From positions 124,001 through 188,000 of the forward strand of contig CAWGWA010000016.1 in NCBI GenBank assembly GCA_963826105.1: DNA of 64,000 nt, read 5' to 3'. The stretch is from WHTI01 sp963826105. GTDB lineage: Bacteria > Actinomycetota > CADDZG01 > WHSQ01. The notes below the pieces were generated by a model. That model was not told where the DNA came from. It searched no databases and worked only from the letters and a program-made list of their open reading frames with translations. Positions 34,561 through 43,394 of this stretch are shown one piece after another; position 1 is the stretch's first letter; each line of letters starts with the position of its first letter. The position numbers and the translations under genes were made by a program.

Positions 34561-36173
34561 TGCGTCGAGAGGCCGATCGCGGTTGCTTTCGCTTTGATCA
34601 CGGAGACCCACTCGGGGTGTCCCAGTGCGTCGGCCGCAGTCAGCAGGGCCAGTACGCCGTCCCTGAAGTTCGCCGTGGGCGTGAGGAACTCATGCGAAGT
34701 CAGGACCAGCCTGAGCGAGCGGTCGGACTTCGCTTCGGCGAGCTGGGTCCGGTTCATGCTCTGCGCTTCTGCCGAGTCGACCAGTCCATCACGCACGTTC
34801 CACAGGAATGTCGCCCAGATCTCGCCGTCGGCGTGGACCTCATCCTCGATGTTCTCGGGGTAGTGCTTCGGGCTGTCCATCCGGCGGAGACAGGTGGGAT
34901 CGTCGGCCGAGTAGGAGGTTGCATCCCAGTCCATCACGCAGACATCCTGGAAGCCGTAGCTGATCCTGGCGTAGTAGGCACCCGCCTGGAAGTCGCCAAA
35001 GCCCTCGCCCATAGCGCCGCCCTCGGATGTCTCTCCCCATCCGGGAACCTGATCGTCCTGAACCGCGTGGCCGTACTCGTGCAGGATCACCTCGGCGTCT
35101 TCACCATCGTCCACACCGCCGGCACCGAACAGCATGAGGTCGTTTCCCGGCTGGTAGAAGCTGTTGTCGAAGCCCTCGACCCGCAGGGCATAGACGTCCT
35201 GGGATTCGGCGTTGATCGACGCCTGACCGGTGAATCCGAGCCTCTGTTGCAGGTAGCGCTGATAGCCGTCGAGGTGCGCGTAGGCCATGAGAGCCTCGAA
35301 CCGCACGTCCGCCCGGGTGTAGTCGAACCGACCCGGGGTGAGCTGCACCATCGGCGCCTGACCCTGAACCGTGGCCCAGGGGCCGACGAGACGGCCGAGC
35401 AGGGCCTGCCGACCGTCGTACTCAAGGATCGGGAGATCGACGAGCGCTGCGGTGAGCTTCGGGTCATCGAGGTCCAGGTCGGGCCCGGCCCCCGAGTCGA
35501 GCCCGGGCTCGCGCAGGGACGCGTCCTTCATCGTCACGATCGGGTTCGGATCGAACACGGTCGCCACCGCGTCGTCGTAGCGGTTGTGGTCCGAGACCGA
35601 GAGAACGCTCCCGTCGGCTGCGGACACATCGACCGTGGCGGCAACCGCGGGGGCCAGCGAGAGAACCGTGACCCTGTAGGTGTCGATCAGCTCACCGCCC
35701 CTGAGAACCAGGAGCCGTTCAACGCTTGTCCGCTCGGGGGAGGTCACGCCGAGACGCCCAAGGGCTGTAGCGCGCGCCGCAGTCGATCCCACGACGACAG
35801 GGGCAACCAACGCCGGAGCGCGGACCTGACGAGCCTGCACCCACACCACTCTGCCGTCGACGATGCTCACGATGGCGTTCCCGCCCTCGACCTTGAGCCC
35901 ATCCGCATACTGCGCTGCGCGAACATGCGTCCCCACGAGCGAACGCTCGACCGAGTCGAAGCGGAACGCCGAAGGGTCGACCCCCAGACGCGGAGCCGCC
36001 TTCCTGAGTGCGATGCGAGCGGCCTTTCTCGGCCCCTTCTGGGCGGTGCCGAGATCGCCGCGCACCAAACCCCGCACAACGAGGCGGTTGGAGGGGGCTG
36101 AGGCTGACGCGGAGGCACCGAGACTCGCGATGACCGTAGCCAGCGCGACGAGGACGAGCGATGTCTTCTTCAT
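34557..36173 (-). CDS. Secreted gluzincin metalloprotease with FTP propeptide
   Basis: A protein of 538 residues from ATG 36173 (RBS CCAAGG); a longer upstream frame would run through the palindrome and is not credible. Signal peptide MKKTSLVLVALATVIASLG, FTP/PepSY propeptide (30-190), then the catalytic domain with HEYGH at 365-369 and GEGFGDFQAG (Glu390 as third ligand). It is of the M4/M36 group but divergent from the 31929 enzyme. Followed by the 33913 gene with a 4-base overlap. Divergent from the LVIVD operon, sharing operator-like site 4. Confidence 0.85.
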   Translation of the reverse strand: MKKTSLVLVALATVIASLGASASASAPSNRLVVRGLVRGDLGTAQKGPRKAARIALRKAAPRLGVDPSAFRFDSVERSLVGTHVRAAQYADGLKVEGGNAIVSIVDGRVVWVQARQVRAPALVAPVVVGSTAARATALGRLGVTSPERTSVERLLVLRGGELIDTYRVTVLSLAPAVAATVDVSAADGSVLSVSDHNRYDDAVATVFDPNPIVTMKDASLREPGLDSGAGPDLDLDDPKLTAALVDLPILEYDGRQALLGRLVGPWATVQGQAPMVQLTPGRFDYTRADVRFEALMAYAHLDGYQRYLQQRLGFTGQASINAESQDVYALRVEGFDNSFYQPGNDLMLFGAGGVDDGEDAEVILHEYGHAVQDDQVPGWGETSEGGAMGEGFGDFQAGAYYARISYGFQDVCVMDWDATSYSADDPTCLRRMDSPKHYPENIEDEVHADGEIWATFLWNVRDGLVDSAEAQSMNRTQLAEAKSDRSLRLVLTSHEFLTPTANFRDGVLALLTAADALGHPEWVSVIKAKATAIGLSTQ

Positions 36174-36207
36174 CCTTGGCGGATTCTTCCGCCCGCCCGG
36201 CGCCGCC

Positions 36208-36225
36208 TTTGTGCATGTGCACGAA
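36208..36225. promoter_or_regulatory. Palindromic operator-like site 4 (shared, divergent)
   Basis: TTTGTGCA-TG-TGCACGAA. It lies 34 bases before the metalloprotease start on the minus strand and 82 before the LVIVD gene on the plus strand. A single palindrome between two divergent exported-protein operons fits a dimeric regulator. Confidence 0.62.
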
Positions 36226-36307
36226 GGGCGAGGCGCTCCCTGAGGAGTAGAGGTCTCCCAGAACTGGAGCCGTTGGCAGCGACGGCCATCCTCAAGGAGA
36301 TAGAAGC

Positions 36308-37852
36308 ATGCGTGCACGCCGTTTAGCTTTCGCGATCGCGACGGTCCTCCTCGTACAGCTCCTGCCCGCGGGGGCCGGCTCGAAGGGCCTCGCCGCGGAG
36401 TTCCATAGCGCCAACATGACCCACATCAAGAACATCCCTCAGCAGAACATCGAAGGGACCCAGCAGGGCGGAGGGGGCAGCGACATCGAGTTCGCGTCGC
36501 TTGACGTCACCGACCTGCCCGAAGCGCTGGACAGGGGAGTGACGGGGGTCCGCGAGTTCGCTTTCGGCGGCAGCCTCAACAAGGGGATGCAGATCTACGA
36601 CATCACGGACCCTGAGAGCACCGAGCTGGTGTCGATCTACGACTGCAAGATCGCCCAGGGCGATATCCAGGTCTTCACCCGTGAAGGTCGGACGTACGCG
36701 ACGTACACGGCCGACTACGACGCGGTGCTCAGCTCCACTTGCTATCAGGACATCAAGGCGATGGAGATCGCGCCGAAGGATGGGATGGGGACATTCATCG
36801 TTGACTTGACGAACCCCTACGCGCCGAGGACCGTAACGTTCATCTACCTCGCCAAGGGCTCGCACAACATGACCGTGCACCCAAGCGGCAACTACCTCTA
36901 CAACTCGAACAACGAGCTGACCGAGGGCATCGGGATCATGGAGATCGTCGACATCACCACGCTCACCGAGCCGAAGGTCCTCGCACCTCTCAACCTCGGC
37001 ACCGGGGTCGACTCGCACGACATCACGTTCAACACCGACGGCACGCGCGCCTATTCGGCAGCGGTGTCTCACTCGCTGGTTCTCGACACGACCGACCCTG
37101 CCAAGCCGTCGGTCATCGGGCGCATCATCGACCCGACGATCACGATCCATCACCAGTCGGAGCCGATCTCGATCGACACCGGTACGCCGCTCGGCGTTCG
37201 TGACCTTCTCGTAGTCACCGATGAGGTCGGTGGCGGTAGTGCCGGCTCGGTCTGTCCCGGTGGAGCGATCCATGTCTTCGACATCACGGGAGATCTCGAG
37301 AAGGCGCCGGTGAAGCTCGGCGTTTACGAAGCCCCCGTGGTTAAGCCCGCCGGCGGCGGCACGGACGCCACAGGATCGGCCCTCGGCTGCACCTCACATG
37401 TGCTGCGCTTCTACCCGGAGCAGAAACTGATGACGATCGCCTGGTACAACGCGGGCGTCCACGTCGTCGATATCTCGACCATCCTCGGCCCTTCGGTCGG
37501 GGTCACACTTCCGGTGGACGGTGGCCCCAGCACGGGCAGCCTCGGGGTCGGAATGAAGGAGCTCGGCTACTACTGGTTCTCGAATTCCAACACTTGGAGC
37601 GCCAAGACGAACAAGTTCGCCGAGGACGGTTCCTTCTACCTCTACGCCAACGACATCAGTCGAGGACTCGACGTCTTTCACTACAACTCTGCGGCCCCGA
37701 CCTCCACGGCAACCGGTAAGTCGTTCAGCCCGTCGGCCTACGCCGCATTAGTGGCTAAGCGCGGGCCACGGCCGGCGTGGGAGAACGTCAAGCCCTACTG
37801 CCTGCTGAAGTCGTCGACCTCGCCTGCGATCAAGAAGCGCCGCCAGACATGA
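36308..37852 (+). CDS. Secreted LVIVD/beta-propeller protein
   Basis: A protein of 514 residues with a signal peptide (MRARRLAFAIATVLLVQLLPAG). Repeated blades carry the LVIVD-type pattern: MQIYDITDPESTELVSIYDC, TFIVDLTNPYAPRTV, MEIVDITTLTEPKVLAPLN, SLVLDTTDPAKPSVIG, IHVFDITGDLEKAPVKLG, VHVVDISTILG. Roughly six to eight blades. Function is unknown; such repeats serve as binding propellers. Overlaps the CocE gene (ATGA). A second LVIVD protein is at 46273. Confidence 0.8.
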   Translation: MRARRLAFAIATVLLVQLLPAGAGSKGLAAEFHSANMTHIKNIPQQNIEGTQQGGGGSDIEFASLDVTDLPEALDRGVTGVREFAFGGSLNKGMQIYDITDPESTELVSIYDCKIAQGDIQVFTREGRTYATYTADYDAVLSSTCYQDIKAMEIAPKDGMGTFIVDLTNPYAPRTVTFIYLAKGSHNMTVHPSGNYLYNSNNELTEGIGIMEIVDITTLTEPKVLAPLNLGTGVDSHDITFNTDGTRAYSAAVSHSLVLDTTDPAKPSVIGRIIDPTITIHHQSEPISIDTGTPLGVRDLLVVTDEVGGGSAGSVCPGGAIHVFDITGDLEKAPVKLGVYEAPVVKPAGGGTDATGSALGCTSHVLRFYPEQKLMTIAWYNAGVHVVDISTILGPSVGVTLPVDGGPSTGSLGVGMKELGYYWFSNSNTWSAKTNKFAEDGSFYLYANDISRGLDVFHYNSAAPTSTATGKSFSPSAYAALVAKRGPRPAWENVKPYCLLKSSTSPAIKKRRQT

Positions 37853-39633
37853 GAGCTCGACTTGCCGGACTCCTCGCCTTCGTAGCCGTAGCAACGGCCC
37901 TGCCGATCGCGCCCGCAGCGGCCGCGGTCACCTACGAGGTCCACTACATCGAGTCTGTCGACGGCGCCATGATCCGCATCGAGATCCAGCGCGACGCTAG
38001 CTTCGATGCCGAGAAGCAGCCGGTCATCCTCACTTACTCGCCGTACAACTCGCTGGCGGAACCGCAGCCTGCAGCCGATGGCATCGCCGACCGGTACAAC
38101 CCGAAGGGCTACGCGCGAGCCGTGGCCGACGTGCTCGGGACCCGTGGTTCGACGGGATGCTGGGATTACGGCGGCGCCAAGGAGCAGCAGTCCGGCGTCG
38201 ACGTCGTCAAGTACCTCGCCGATCTCCCCTGGTCCAACGGCAACGTCGGCATGACGGGCGTCTCCTACGAGGGCACTACCGCCAACATGGTTGCGGCGAC
38301 CGGGATCCCGGAACTCAAAGGGATCGTCCCGATCGCCGCGATCAGCCGGTGGTACGGATACGCCTTCAACAGCGGAGCGCGCTACTTCTTGAACTCGGTC
38401 GAGCCCACCGATGAGGGCTTCGACACGCCTCTCCTCTTCGACTTCGGATTCAGCGACACGATCGTCGCCGACCCCGAGGACGAGCGCTTCGCCGACATCG
38501 CCGCGGAGCGCGCTGCGGAGTGTGGTGCGATCGAGCACACCATGGAGGGCTACTCCCGCAACCCGGACTACGGTCCGTTCTGGCAGGAGCGTGACTACCT
38601 CAAGCCGGCGCGCCGGGGTGAGTACCGGGCGGCGTCCCTTGTCGTCCACGGGTGGCAGGACTACAACGTCAAGCAGCAGGAAGGCCTTGACCTCTACGAA
38701 GCCATGACCGTCGACGATCCCGAGACCACAGACGTCGAGGGCGTTCCTTTCAAGATGCTGTGGATGACGCAGTCGCCCCACGCGAACGGATCGGGTCCCG
38801 GGTATCAAGCGCTGCTGGACTCGTTCTGGGCGCAAACCCTCAAGGGCGAGGACCACGGCTTGCCCGGAACGACCCCGGTGAACACGCTGGGGCGCAGTTC
38901 CTCAGGGGCCGCCGAGGAGTACTCGAGCGAGGCTTCCTGGCCCCCGCCGAAGACCAAGAGGCTCACCCTTCATCTCGGACGCAGCTTCGATGAGATCGAC
39001 GGGCTCCCTCAGGCCGGTCCGGTGGGGAGCAAGGGGGAAACGGGCACCCTGGAACTCGAGCCTCAGGACGATGGCGGCGGTTGGACGCACGTCGACAACG
39101 CATCCATCACCGAAGAGATGACGCTTGCAGACCCGCTCAACCGGGAGTCAACCGTTCCGGGGCCACTCGAAACGGTCCAGGGTCATGGCTACTACTCGTT
39201 GTTCCACGAATCCGTACCGTTGACGACCGATGTACGGATCGCCGGCTCGGCGCGCTTCAACACCTGGGTCAATGCGTCCGTCGAAGGACAACACATCACC
39301 CCGGTGCTGGTGGAGGTGCTGCCCGATGGGACCCTCAATCTCGTACAGCGCGGGTTCCTCAACTTGGCGTACCGCGAGGGACTCGAGGTAGCCGATCCGC
39401 AAAGTGGATGGCAGCACGGCGTGGTGCGGTTCCTCCCGCAGGACTACACGTTCACCAAGGGGAGTCGGATCGGCCTCATCCTGCAGGGTTCCAACACGAT
39501 ATGGGCCGTGCCCGGCGCAGCAGGAACGCTGTCATACGCGATGGGACCGGTCGACGAAGTCACCGCCGTGGGAGCGCGATTGATCCTTCCGGTCGTCGGG
39601 CTCCCGAAAGATCGGGGCCAGATCCTCGAGTAA
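37849..39633 (+). CDS. Secreted CocE/NonD-type (X-Pro dipeptidyl peptidase-like) hydrolase
   Basis: A protein of 594 residues. Signal peptide (MRARLAGLLAFVAVATALPIA). The alpha/beta-hydrolase part has the oxyanion segment VLGTRGSTGCWD, and nucleophile Ser139 in MTGVSYEGTTA. VVHGWQDYNV carries the acid and TQSPHANG the His. The C-terminal ~220 residues are the jelly-roll (X-Pro C) domain with RLILPVVGLPKDRGQILE. Acts on prolyl peptides, esters or amides. Second gene of the site-4 operon. Co-occurrence with proteases suggests peptide processing. Confidence 0.83.
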   Translation: MRARLAGLLAFVAVATALPIAPAAAAVTYEVHYIESVDGAMIRIEIQRDASFDAEKQPVILTYSPYNSLAEPQPAADGIADRYNPKGYARAVADVLGTRGSTGCWDYGGAKEQQSGVDVVKYLADLPWSNGNVGMTGVSYEGTTANMVAATGIPELKGIVPIAAISRWYGYAFNSGARYFLNSVEPTDEGFDTPLLFDFGFSDTIVADPEDERFADIAAERAAECGAIEHTMEGYSRNPDYGPFWQERDYLKPARRGEYRAASLVVHGWQDYNVKQQEGLDLYEAMTVDDPETTDVEGVPFKMLWMTQSPHANGSGPGYQALLDSFWAQTLKGEDHGLPGTTPVNTLGRSSSGAAEEYSSEASWPPPKTKRLTLHLGRSFDEIDGLPQAGPVGSKGETGTLELEPQDDGGGWTHVDNASITEEMTLADPLNRESTVPGPLETVQGHGYYSLFHESVPLTTDVRIAGSARFNTWVNASVEGQHITPVLVEVLPDGTLNLVQRGFLNLAYREGLEVADPQSGWQHGVVRFLPQDYTFTKGSRIGLILQGSNTIWAVPGAAGTLSYAMGPVDEVTAVGARLILPVVGLPKDRGQILE

Positions 39634-39637
39634 CCGC

Positions 39638-39655
39638 TTTGTGCACGTGCACACA
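39638..39655. promoter_or_regulatory. Palindromic operator-like site 5
   Basis: TTTGTGCA-CG-TGCACACA. It lies five bases after the CocE stop and 71 bases before the ATG of the secreted protein at 39727. Confidence 0.6.
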
Positions 39656-39726
39656 GGGAGCAACGCGCAACGAAGGAATCACGTCAGTAACGGGTGAAAC
39701 AAACGGGTGAAACAGGAGGACGAAGG

Positions 39727-40647
39727 ATGGGCAAGTTTCGGATCAAGCTGATGGGCCTGCCGCTACTGCTGCTGGCGAGCATCCTGCCGACCAGCGCGTC
39801 GGCGGATGAAGCACCTGCGACCTCGGTAGACAGCCTCACCGCGGTAGCCGGACTCAGCACGGTGGCCGTGACCGGCAACGGGACGTTCACCGCTCCGGCG
39901 GTTGACATCGGCGTCGATGGGACCAACGACCACACCGGCGCGCAGGCTCCGCTACCGAGCGGCACCGACCTCACGGTCGCGAAGATCCGCGCCTACGACC
40001 CCAAGACCCTTCGGTTCGAGCTCGAGGTCGCCAACATGTCCACCCGGGGCGGTACCCCTGAGTTGGTCAACTACGTCTGGCCCTTCATCGCCGGGTCGGC
40101 AGAGTTCGAGCTGCAAGCGCACCACACCGCAACGGTTAGAGAGATCAACGACGATCGAGTCGACAGCATCGGTACTCCCAACTTCACCTTGAACACTTGC
40201 GCTCCGGATGAGACCACCGGGCAGAACACTTCCGCGACGGTCAACATCGAGGGTGAGTTCACCGGAACATCGGTGGTCTGGTTCGTGCCGACCGAGATGG
40301 TGGGCGTTACAACGGCCAAGCCGAAGGTCTTCGAGGGAGCCGAGATCGCTTCGTCACTAAGCTTCTCCGGCATGCTCTGGTACACGAATGGCAACGGTGG
40401 CGACACGATGTTCGCCGAGCGGGCGTTCACGTTCCCGACCGCGACCGTGTTGGGGACCGTCGTTCCTGTCGACGTCGCCGATGCGGATGCGGTTCCGACC
40501 ACGCCGCTCACCGTCAGCGGGCTGGGTGACTTCTCCGGCGAGCTGGCGAAGCCGACCCTTCCCGGTCTCTACAAGGTTGTCGTCAAGGCCTGCTTCGGGG
40601 CGGGCAACTGCGCAGTTGCTTCGACTCCACTCACGGTAGGTCTGTAA
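39727..40647 (+). CDS. Secreted protein of unknown function (paralogue of 3265..4191)
   Basis: A protein of 306 residues from ATG 39727, chosen because AGGAGGACGAAGG precedes it; a GTG at 39694 is unlikely. Signal peptide MGKFRIKLMGLPLLLLASILP then TSASA. The mature part is beta-rich with disulphide candidates at NTCAPDE and KACFGAGNCA. The layout matches the 3265 protein: AVTGNGTFTAPAVDIG at the front, ELEVANM in the middle, and a Cys-x(5)-Cys near the C-terminus. Two terminator hairpins follow. Function unknown. Confidence 0.7.
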   Translation: MGKFRIKLMGLPLLLLASILPTSASADEAPATSVDSLTAVAGLSTVAVTGNGTFTAPAVDIGVDGTNDHTGAQAPLPSGTDLTVAKIRAYDPKTLRFELEVANMSTRGGTPELVNYVWPFIAGSAEFELQAHHTATVREINDDRVDSIGTPNFTLNTCAPDETTGQNTSATVNIEGEFTGTSVVWFVPTEMVGVTTAKPKVFEGAEIASSLSFSGMLWYTNGNGGDTMFAERAFTFPTATVLGTVVPVDVADADAVPTTPLTVSGLGDFSGELAKPTLPGLYKVVVKACFGAGNCAVASTPLTVGL

Positions 40648-40657
40648 GACCTCAGAA

Positions 40658-40756
40658 CCGGCCGGGATAACTAGGCATCCCGGGCCGGCGCACTGGGGAC
40701 CGCGCACACCGGCGCAGCGCCGGGCCGAAGAGGCCCCGCTGCGCCGGTGCCCTTTT
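40658..40756 (+). terminator. Double terminator after the secreted protein
   Basis: First hairpin 40658-40688 (CCGGCCGGGAT and ATCCCGGGCCGG). The second and stronger one, 40707-40749, pairs CACCGGCGCAGCG with CGCTGCGCCGGTG around an inner GGCC/GGCC, followed by CCCTTTT. Both lie between convergent genes and can stop transcription from the plus strand. Confidence 0.75.
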
Positions 40757-40790
40757 GGTTCTGATCCCGCTCAGGCCCCCGCCATCAGCG

Positions 40791-41795
40791 CTAGGCCCCG
40801 ACGGGCGAGGGCCGGCACTCCGGCCTCCATACCGCGAAGAACGGATCGTCGGTCGCGCCCGCAAGGTGGCGCACGTAGGAACCTTCGAGCAGGATCGCGA
40901 GCTTCCACGTCGCCAGCACCCGGTACCAGTCCATCGCGCGCACGTCGATGCCGGAGCGCTCTTCGTACCGGGCGATGAGGTCCTTCCGGCGGGAGAACCC
41001 GGGCTGCACGGTCACGTTCGTGAGGTCGGCGAAGACATCGCCGCCGGGATCCTCCGGCTCGCTCCAGAACGAGATCATCCACCCGAGATCGGCGAGCGGA
41101 TCGCCGATCGTCGACATCTCCCAATCGAGGATCGCGTTCAGCCTGACGGGCGTCTCCGGGGCGAACATCACGTTGTCGAGCTTGTAGTCGCCGTGCACGA
41201 GCGTCGACGGAGGCGACTCGGGCAGGTTGTCGTGAAGCCAGGCCCCCACCTTCTCGAGGTCGGGCAGCGGCCGCGTGAACGGAAGCGTGAGCTCCAGCTG
41301 GCCGTTCCATCTTCGCAACTGTCGCCCGAGGTAGCCGGTCGGCTTGCCGAACCCGTCGAGCCCGACCGATGCGAGCTCGATCGAATGCAGCTCGACCAAC
41401 GAATCGACCAGTTCCTCCCCGACCCGGGGACGCTCGGTCTCGGTCAGGAACTCCGGGAGATCGGCTCGGATCACCGTCCCGTCGATCCGCTCCATCAGAT
41501 AGAACGGTGCCCCGATGACCTCCGGGTCGTCGCACGAAACGACCGTCTGCGGACTGCGCGCCACGGTTCCGTTCAGCCCGGACAACACGGTGTACTCGCG
41601 ACCGACATCGTGAGCCGATGGGAGGAACGCTCCGGCAGGTGGTCGTCGCAGGACGTAGCGCTCATCCCCACGCGTGATGAAGAACGTCTCGTTCGAATGT
41701 CCCGCCTGGTGGCGCTCAACCGTGAGCGGAACGTGGTCGCCGAAATGCCCGTCGAGGAACGCCTCCAGCGCCGTACTGTCCATCAACTCCGTCAC
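40791..41795 (-). CDS. Phosphotransferase (APH/choline-kinase fold) family protein
   Basis: A protein of 334 residues. The kinase core motif is STLVHGDYKLDNVMF (His-Gly-Asp and Asn of the Brenner motif), followed by LDWEMSTIGDPLADLGW, the Mg-binding Asp. The N-terminal RRPPAGAFLPSAHDVGREYTVLSGL matches the acyl-CoA-dehydrogenase-associated (ACAD10/11-like) group. GTG 41795 overlaps the stop of the acyl-CoA dehydrogenase (GTGA), so the pair is co-translated. Phosphorylation of a 4-hydroxyacyl-CoA or similar, preceding dehydrogenation, is inferred from context. Confidence 0.82.
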   Translation of the reverse strand: MTELMDSTALEAFLDGHFGDHVPLTVERHQAGHSNETFFITRGDERYVLRRPPAGAFLPSAHDVGREYTVLSGLNGTVARSPQTVVSCDDPEVIGAPFYLMERIDGTVIRADLPEFLTETERPRVGEELVDSLVELHSIELASVGLDGFGKPTGYLGRQLRRWNGQLELTLPFTRPLPDLEKVGAWLHDNLPESPPSTLVHGDYKLDNVMFAPETPVRLNAILDWEMSTIGDPLADLGWMISFWSEPEDPGGDVFADLTNVTVQPGFSRRKDLIARYEERSGIDVRAMDWYRVLATWKLAILLEGSYVRHLAGATDDPFFAVWRPECRPSPVGA

Positions 41796-43009
41796 GCCAG
41801 GCCCCCGGTCGCGGGTTTCGTTCCTCCCCCGCTCATCGCTGCCTTGAGCACGTTGCGCACGATGACCATCCGGTGCACTTCGCTCGGGCCGTCGTAGATG
41901 CGAGCGGCGCGCGCGTCTCGATAGAAACGCTCGAGCGGCAGGTCGGTCGAGTAGCCGAGCGAGCCGTGGATCTGGATCGCGCGATCGACGACGCGCTCGA
42001 GGGCCTCGGCGATGAAGACCTTGTTCATCGATACCTCTTGCCGGAAGTCGTCGCCGCGCTCGATCAGATACGCGGCGTGCAACACCATCAGTCGACTCGC
42101 GTAGAGGTCGATCGCCGAATCGGCGAGCCAATTCTGAACCGTCTGCCTCCGAGCGAGTGGCTTGCCGAACGTCTCTCGCGTAAGTGCTCTCTCGGCGGCA
42201 AGATCGAGCGACCGCTGCGCCACTCCGATCCACCTCATCGCGTGCGCGAGGCGAGCGGGACCGAGACGCTTCTGTGACAGTTGGAACCCCTGGCCGAGTT
42301 CGCCCAGCACCGCATCCGGTCCGACGCGCACGTTCTCGATCTTGATCTCGCAGTGACCACCGGGTCCGTGCGTGCCCATCACGGGGATCTCGCGGATCAC
42401 GTTCCAACCGGGGGACCCGTCGTCGACCAGAAACAGCGAATACGAGTTGCGCCCCTCGGCCTCGGGATCGGACTTAGCAACCACGATCGCGAACGCAGCC
42501 CCGTTGGCTCCGGTGATGAACCACTTCTCACCGTTGATGATCCAGTCATCGCCATCCTTGACTGCGGTCGTCGCCAGCATCGTCGGATCGGATCCGGCTG
42601 CTTGCTCGGTCATCGCGAAACATGAGCGTGCCTTCCCCTCGGCCAGCGGCCTCAGGTACTTCTCGAGTTGCTCGGTGGTCGCGGTTTCCAACAGGAGGTG
42701 CATGTTGCCCTCGTCGGGGGCCATCGCGTTCAGGGCCAGCGACGCCAGGCCCGAGACACCGCATTCCTGCGAGACGATCGCCATCCCGAGGGCCCCGAGG
42801 CCCAGGCCGCCCCATTCGGGTGGGAGATGAGGGTTGAACAATCCGGACGCCCGGGCCTCGTCCCGCAGGCGCTCGAGTACCCGGTCGAATTCCTCCGGCG
42901 AGGTGTGCTCACCAGCCTCCGCCTCGGCCGGGAGAACCACTTCGTTAACGAAGGCGGCCACCCTCCGCTGGATGTCCTTGACGTCTTCGGGCAGTTCGAA
43001 ATCGATCAA
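41792..43009 (-). CDS. Acyl-CoA dehydrogenase
   Basis: FAD enzyme of ~405 residues oxidising acyl-CoA at C2-C3. CFAMTEQAAGSDPTMLATTAVKDGDDWIINGEKWFITGA is the FAD/acyl segment. The late QIHGSLGYSTDLPLERFYRDARAARIYDGPSEVHRMVI block is the family C-terminal signature. The TTG at 43009 is preceded by GAAGGGGACC and is the best start; the open frame extends to 43099. It forms a two-gene unit with the phosphotransferase. Natural chain length unknown. Confidence 0.86.
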   Translation of the reverse strand: MIDFELPEDVKDIQRRVAAFVNEVVLPAEAEAGEHTSPEEFDRVLERLRDEARASGLFNPHLPPEWGGLGLGALGMAIVSQECGVSGLASLALNAMAPDEGNMHLLLETATTEQLEKYLRPLAEGKARSCFAMTEQAAGSDPTMLATTAVKDGDDWIINGEKWFITGANGAAFAIVVAKSDPEAEGRNSYSLFLVDDGSPGWNVIREIPVMGTHGPGGHCEIKIENVRVGPDAVLGELGQGFQLSQKRLGPARLAHAMRWIGVAQRSLDLAAERALTRETFGKPLARRQTVQNWLADSAIDLYASRLMVLHAAYLIERGDDFRQEVSMNKVFIAEALERVVDRAIQIHGSLGYSTDLPLERFYRDARAARIYDGPSEVHRMVIVRNVLKAAMSGGGTKPATGGLA

Positions 43010-43104
43010 GTCGGTCCCCTTCCGGCCCGCCGTGGGCCCCCAGAGAATCCCACACGGAGCGCACCTTCGAATTGGCTCCCCCGGGAAGCGCACGAACACG
43101 TAGG

Positions 43105-43120
43105 ATTCGCCACGGCGAAT
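43105..43120. promoter_or_regulatory. Palindrome between divergent genes
   Basis: ATTCGCC-AC-GGCGAAT, a perfect 7-2-7 palindrome located between the acyl-CoA dehydrogenase start (43009, minus) and the AsnC-type gene start (43158, plus). An operator role is inferred. It differs from the TTYGTGCA sites. Confidence 0.4.
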
Positions 43121-43157
43121 GACGGTGAACCACCAATGACTGGGAGGGGAAGAGCCC

Positions 43158-43394
43158 GTGGCCGAGGTTAAGGCTTACATACTGATCCAGACGGCGGTCA
43201 ATGCAGGGCACGTAGCCAAGGAGATCCGGGAGCTCGCCGGGGTCCATTCGGCCGATGACGTCTCCGGTCCCTACGACGTGATCGTCGAGGCGACGGCTCC
43301 GGACATGGACTCCCTGGGTCAGATGGTGGTGGCCAGGATCCAGGCGGTCGAGGGCATCACAAGGACCCTCACCTGTCCCATCGTCAGCCTCTAA
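43158..43394 (+). CDS. Stand-alone Lrp/AsnC ligand-binding (RAM) domain protein
   Basis: A protein of 78 residues holding only the RAM ligand-binding domain (KAYILIQTAVNAGHVAKEIREL, then VHSADDVSGPYDVIVEATAPDM, and GITRTLTCPIV) with no HTH. Such short proteins form oligomers that sense amino acids and modulate other regulators. Start GTG 43158 with GGGAGGGGAAGAGCCC before it. It converges with larE with a 4-base overlap at the 3' ends. Confidence 0.83.
   Translation: MAEVKAYILIQTAVNAGHVAKEIRELAGVHSADDVSGPYDVIVEATAPDMDSLGQMVVARIQAVEGITRTLTCPIVSL

Noticed and set aside
34617..36101. Long plus-strand frame opposite the gluzincin protease
   Set aside because: Antisense shadow of a gene with HEYGH and a signal peptide; nothing in it is recognisable.
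36208..36225. The palindromes as terminators rather than operators
   Set aside because: Arms are only eight bases with a two-base centre and no U-run, some sit between divergent starts where no transcript ends, and true terminators nearby are much longer.
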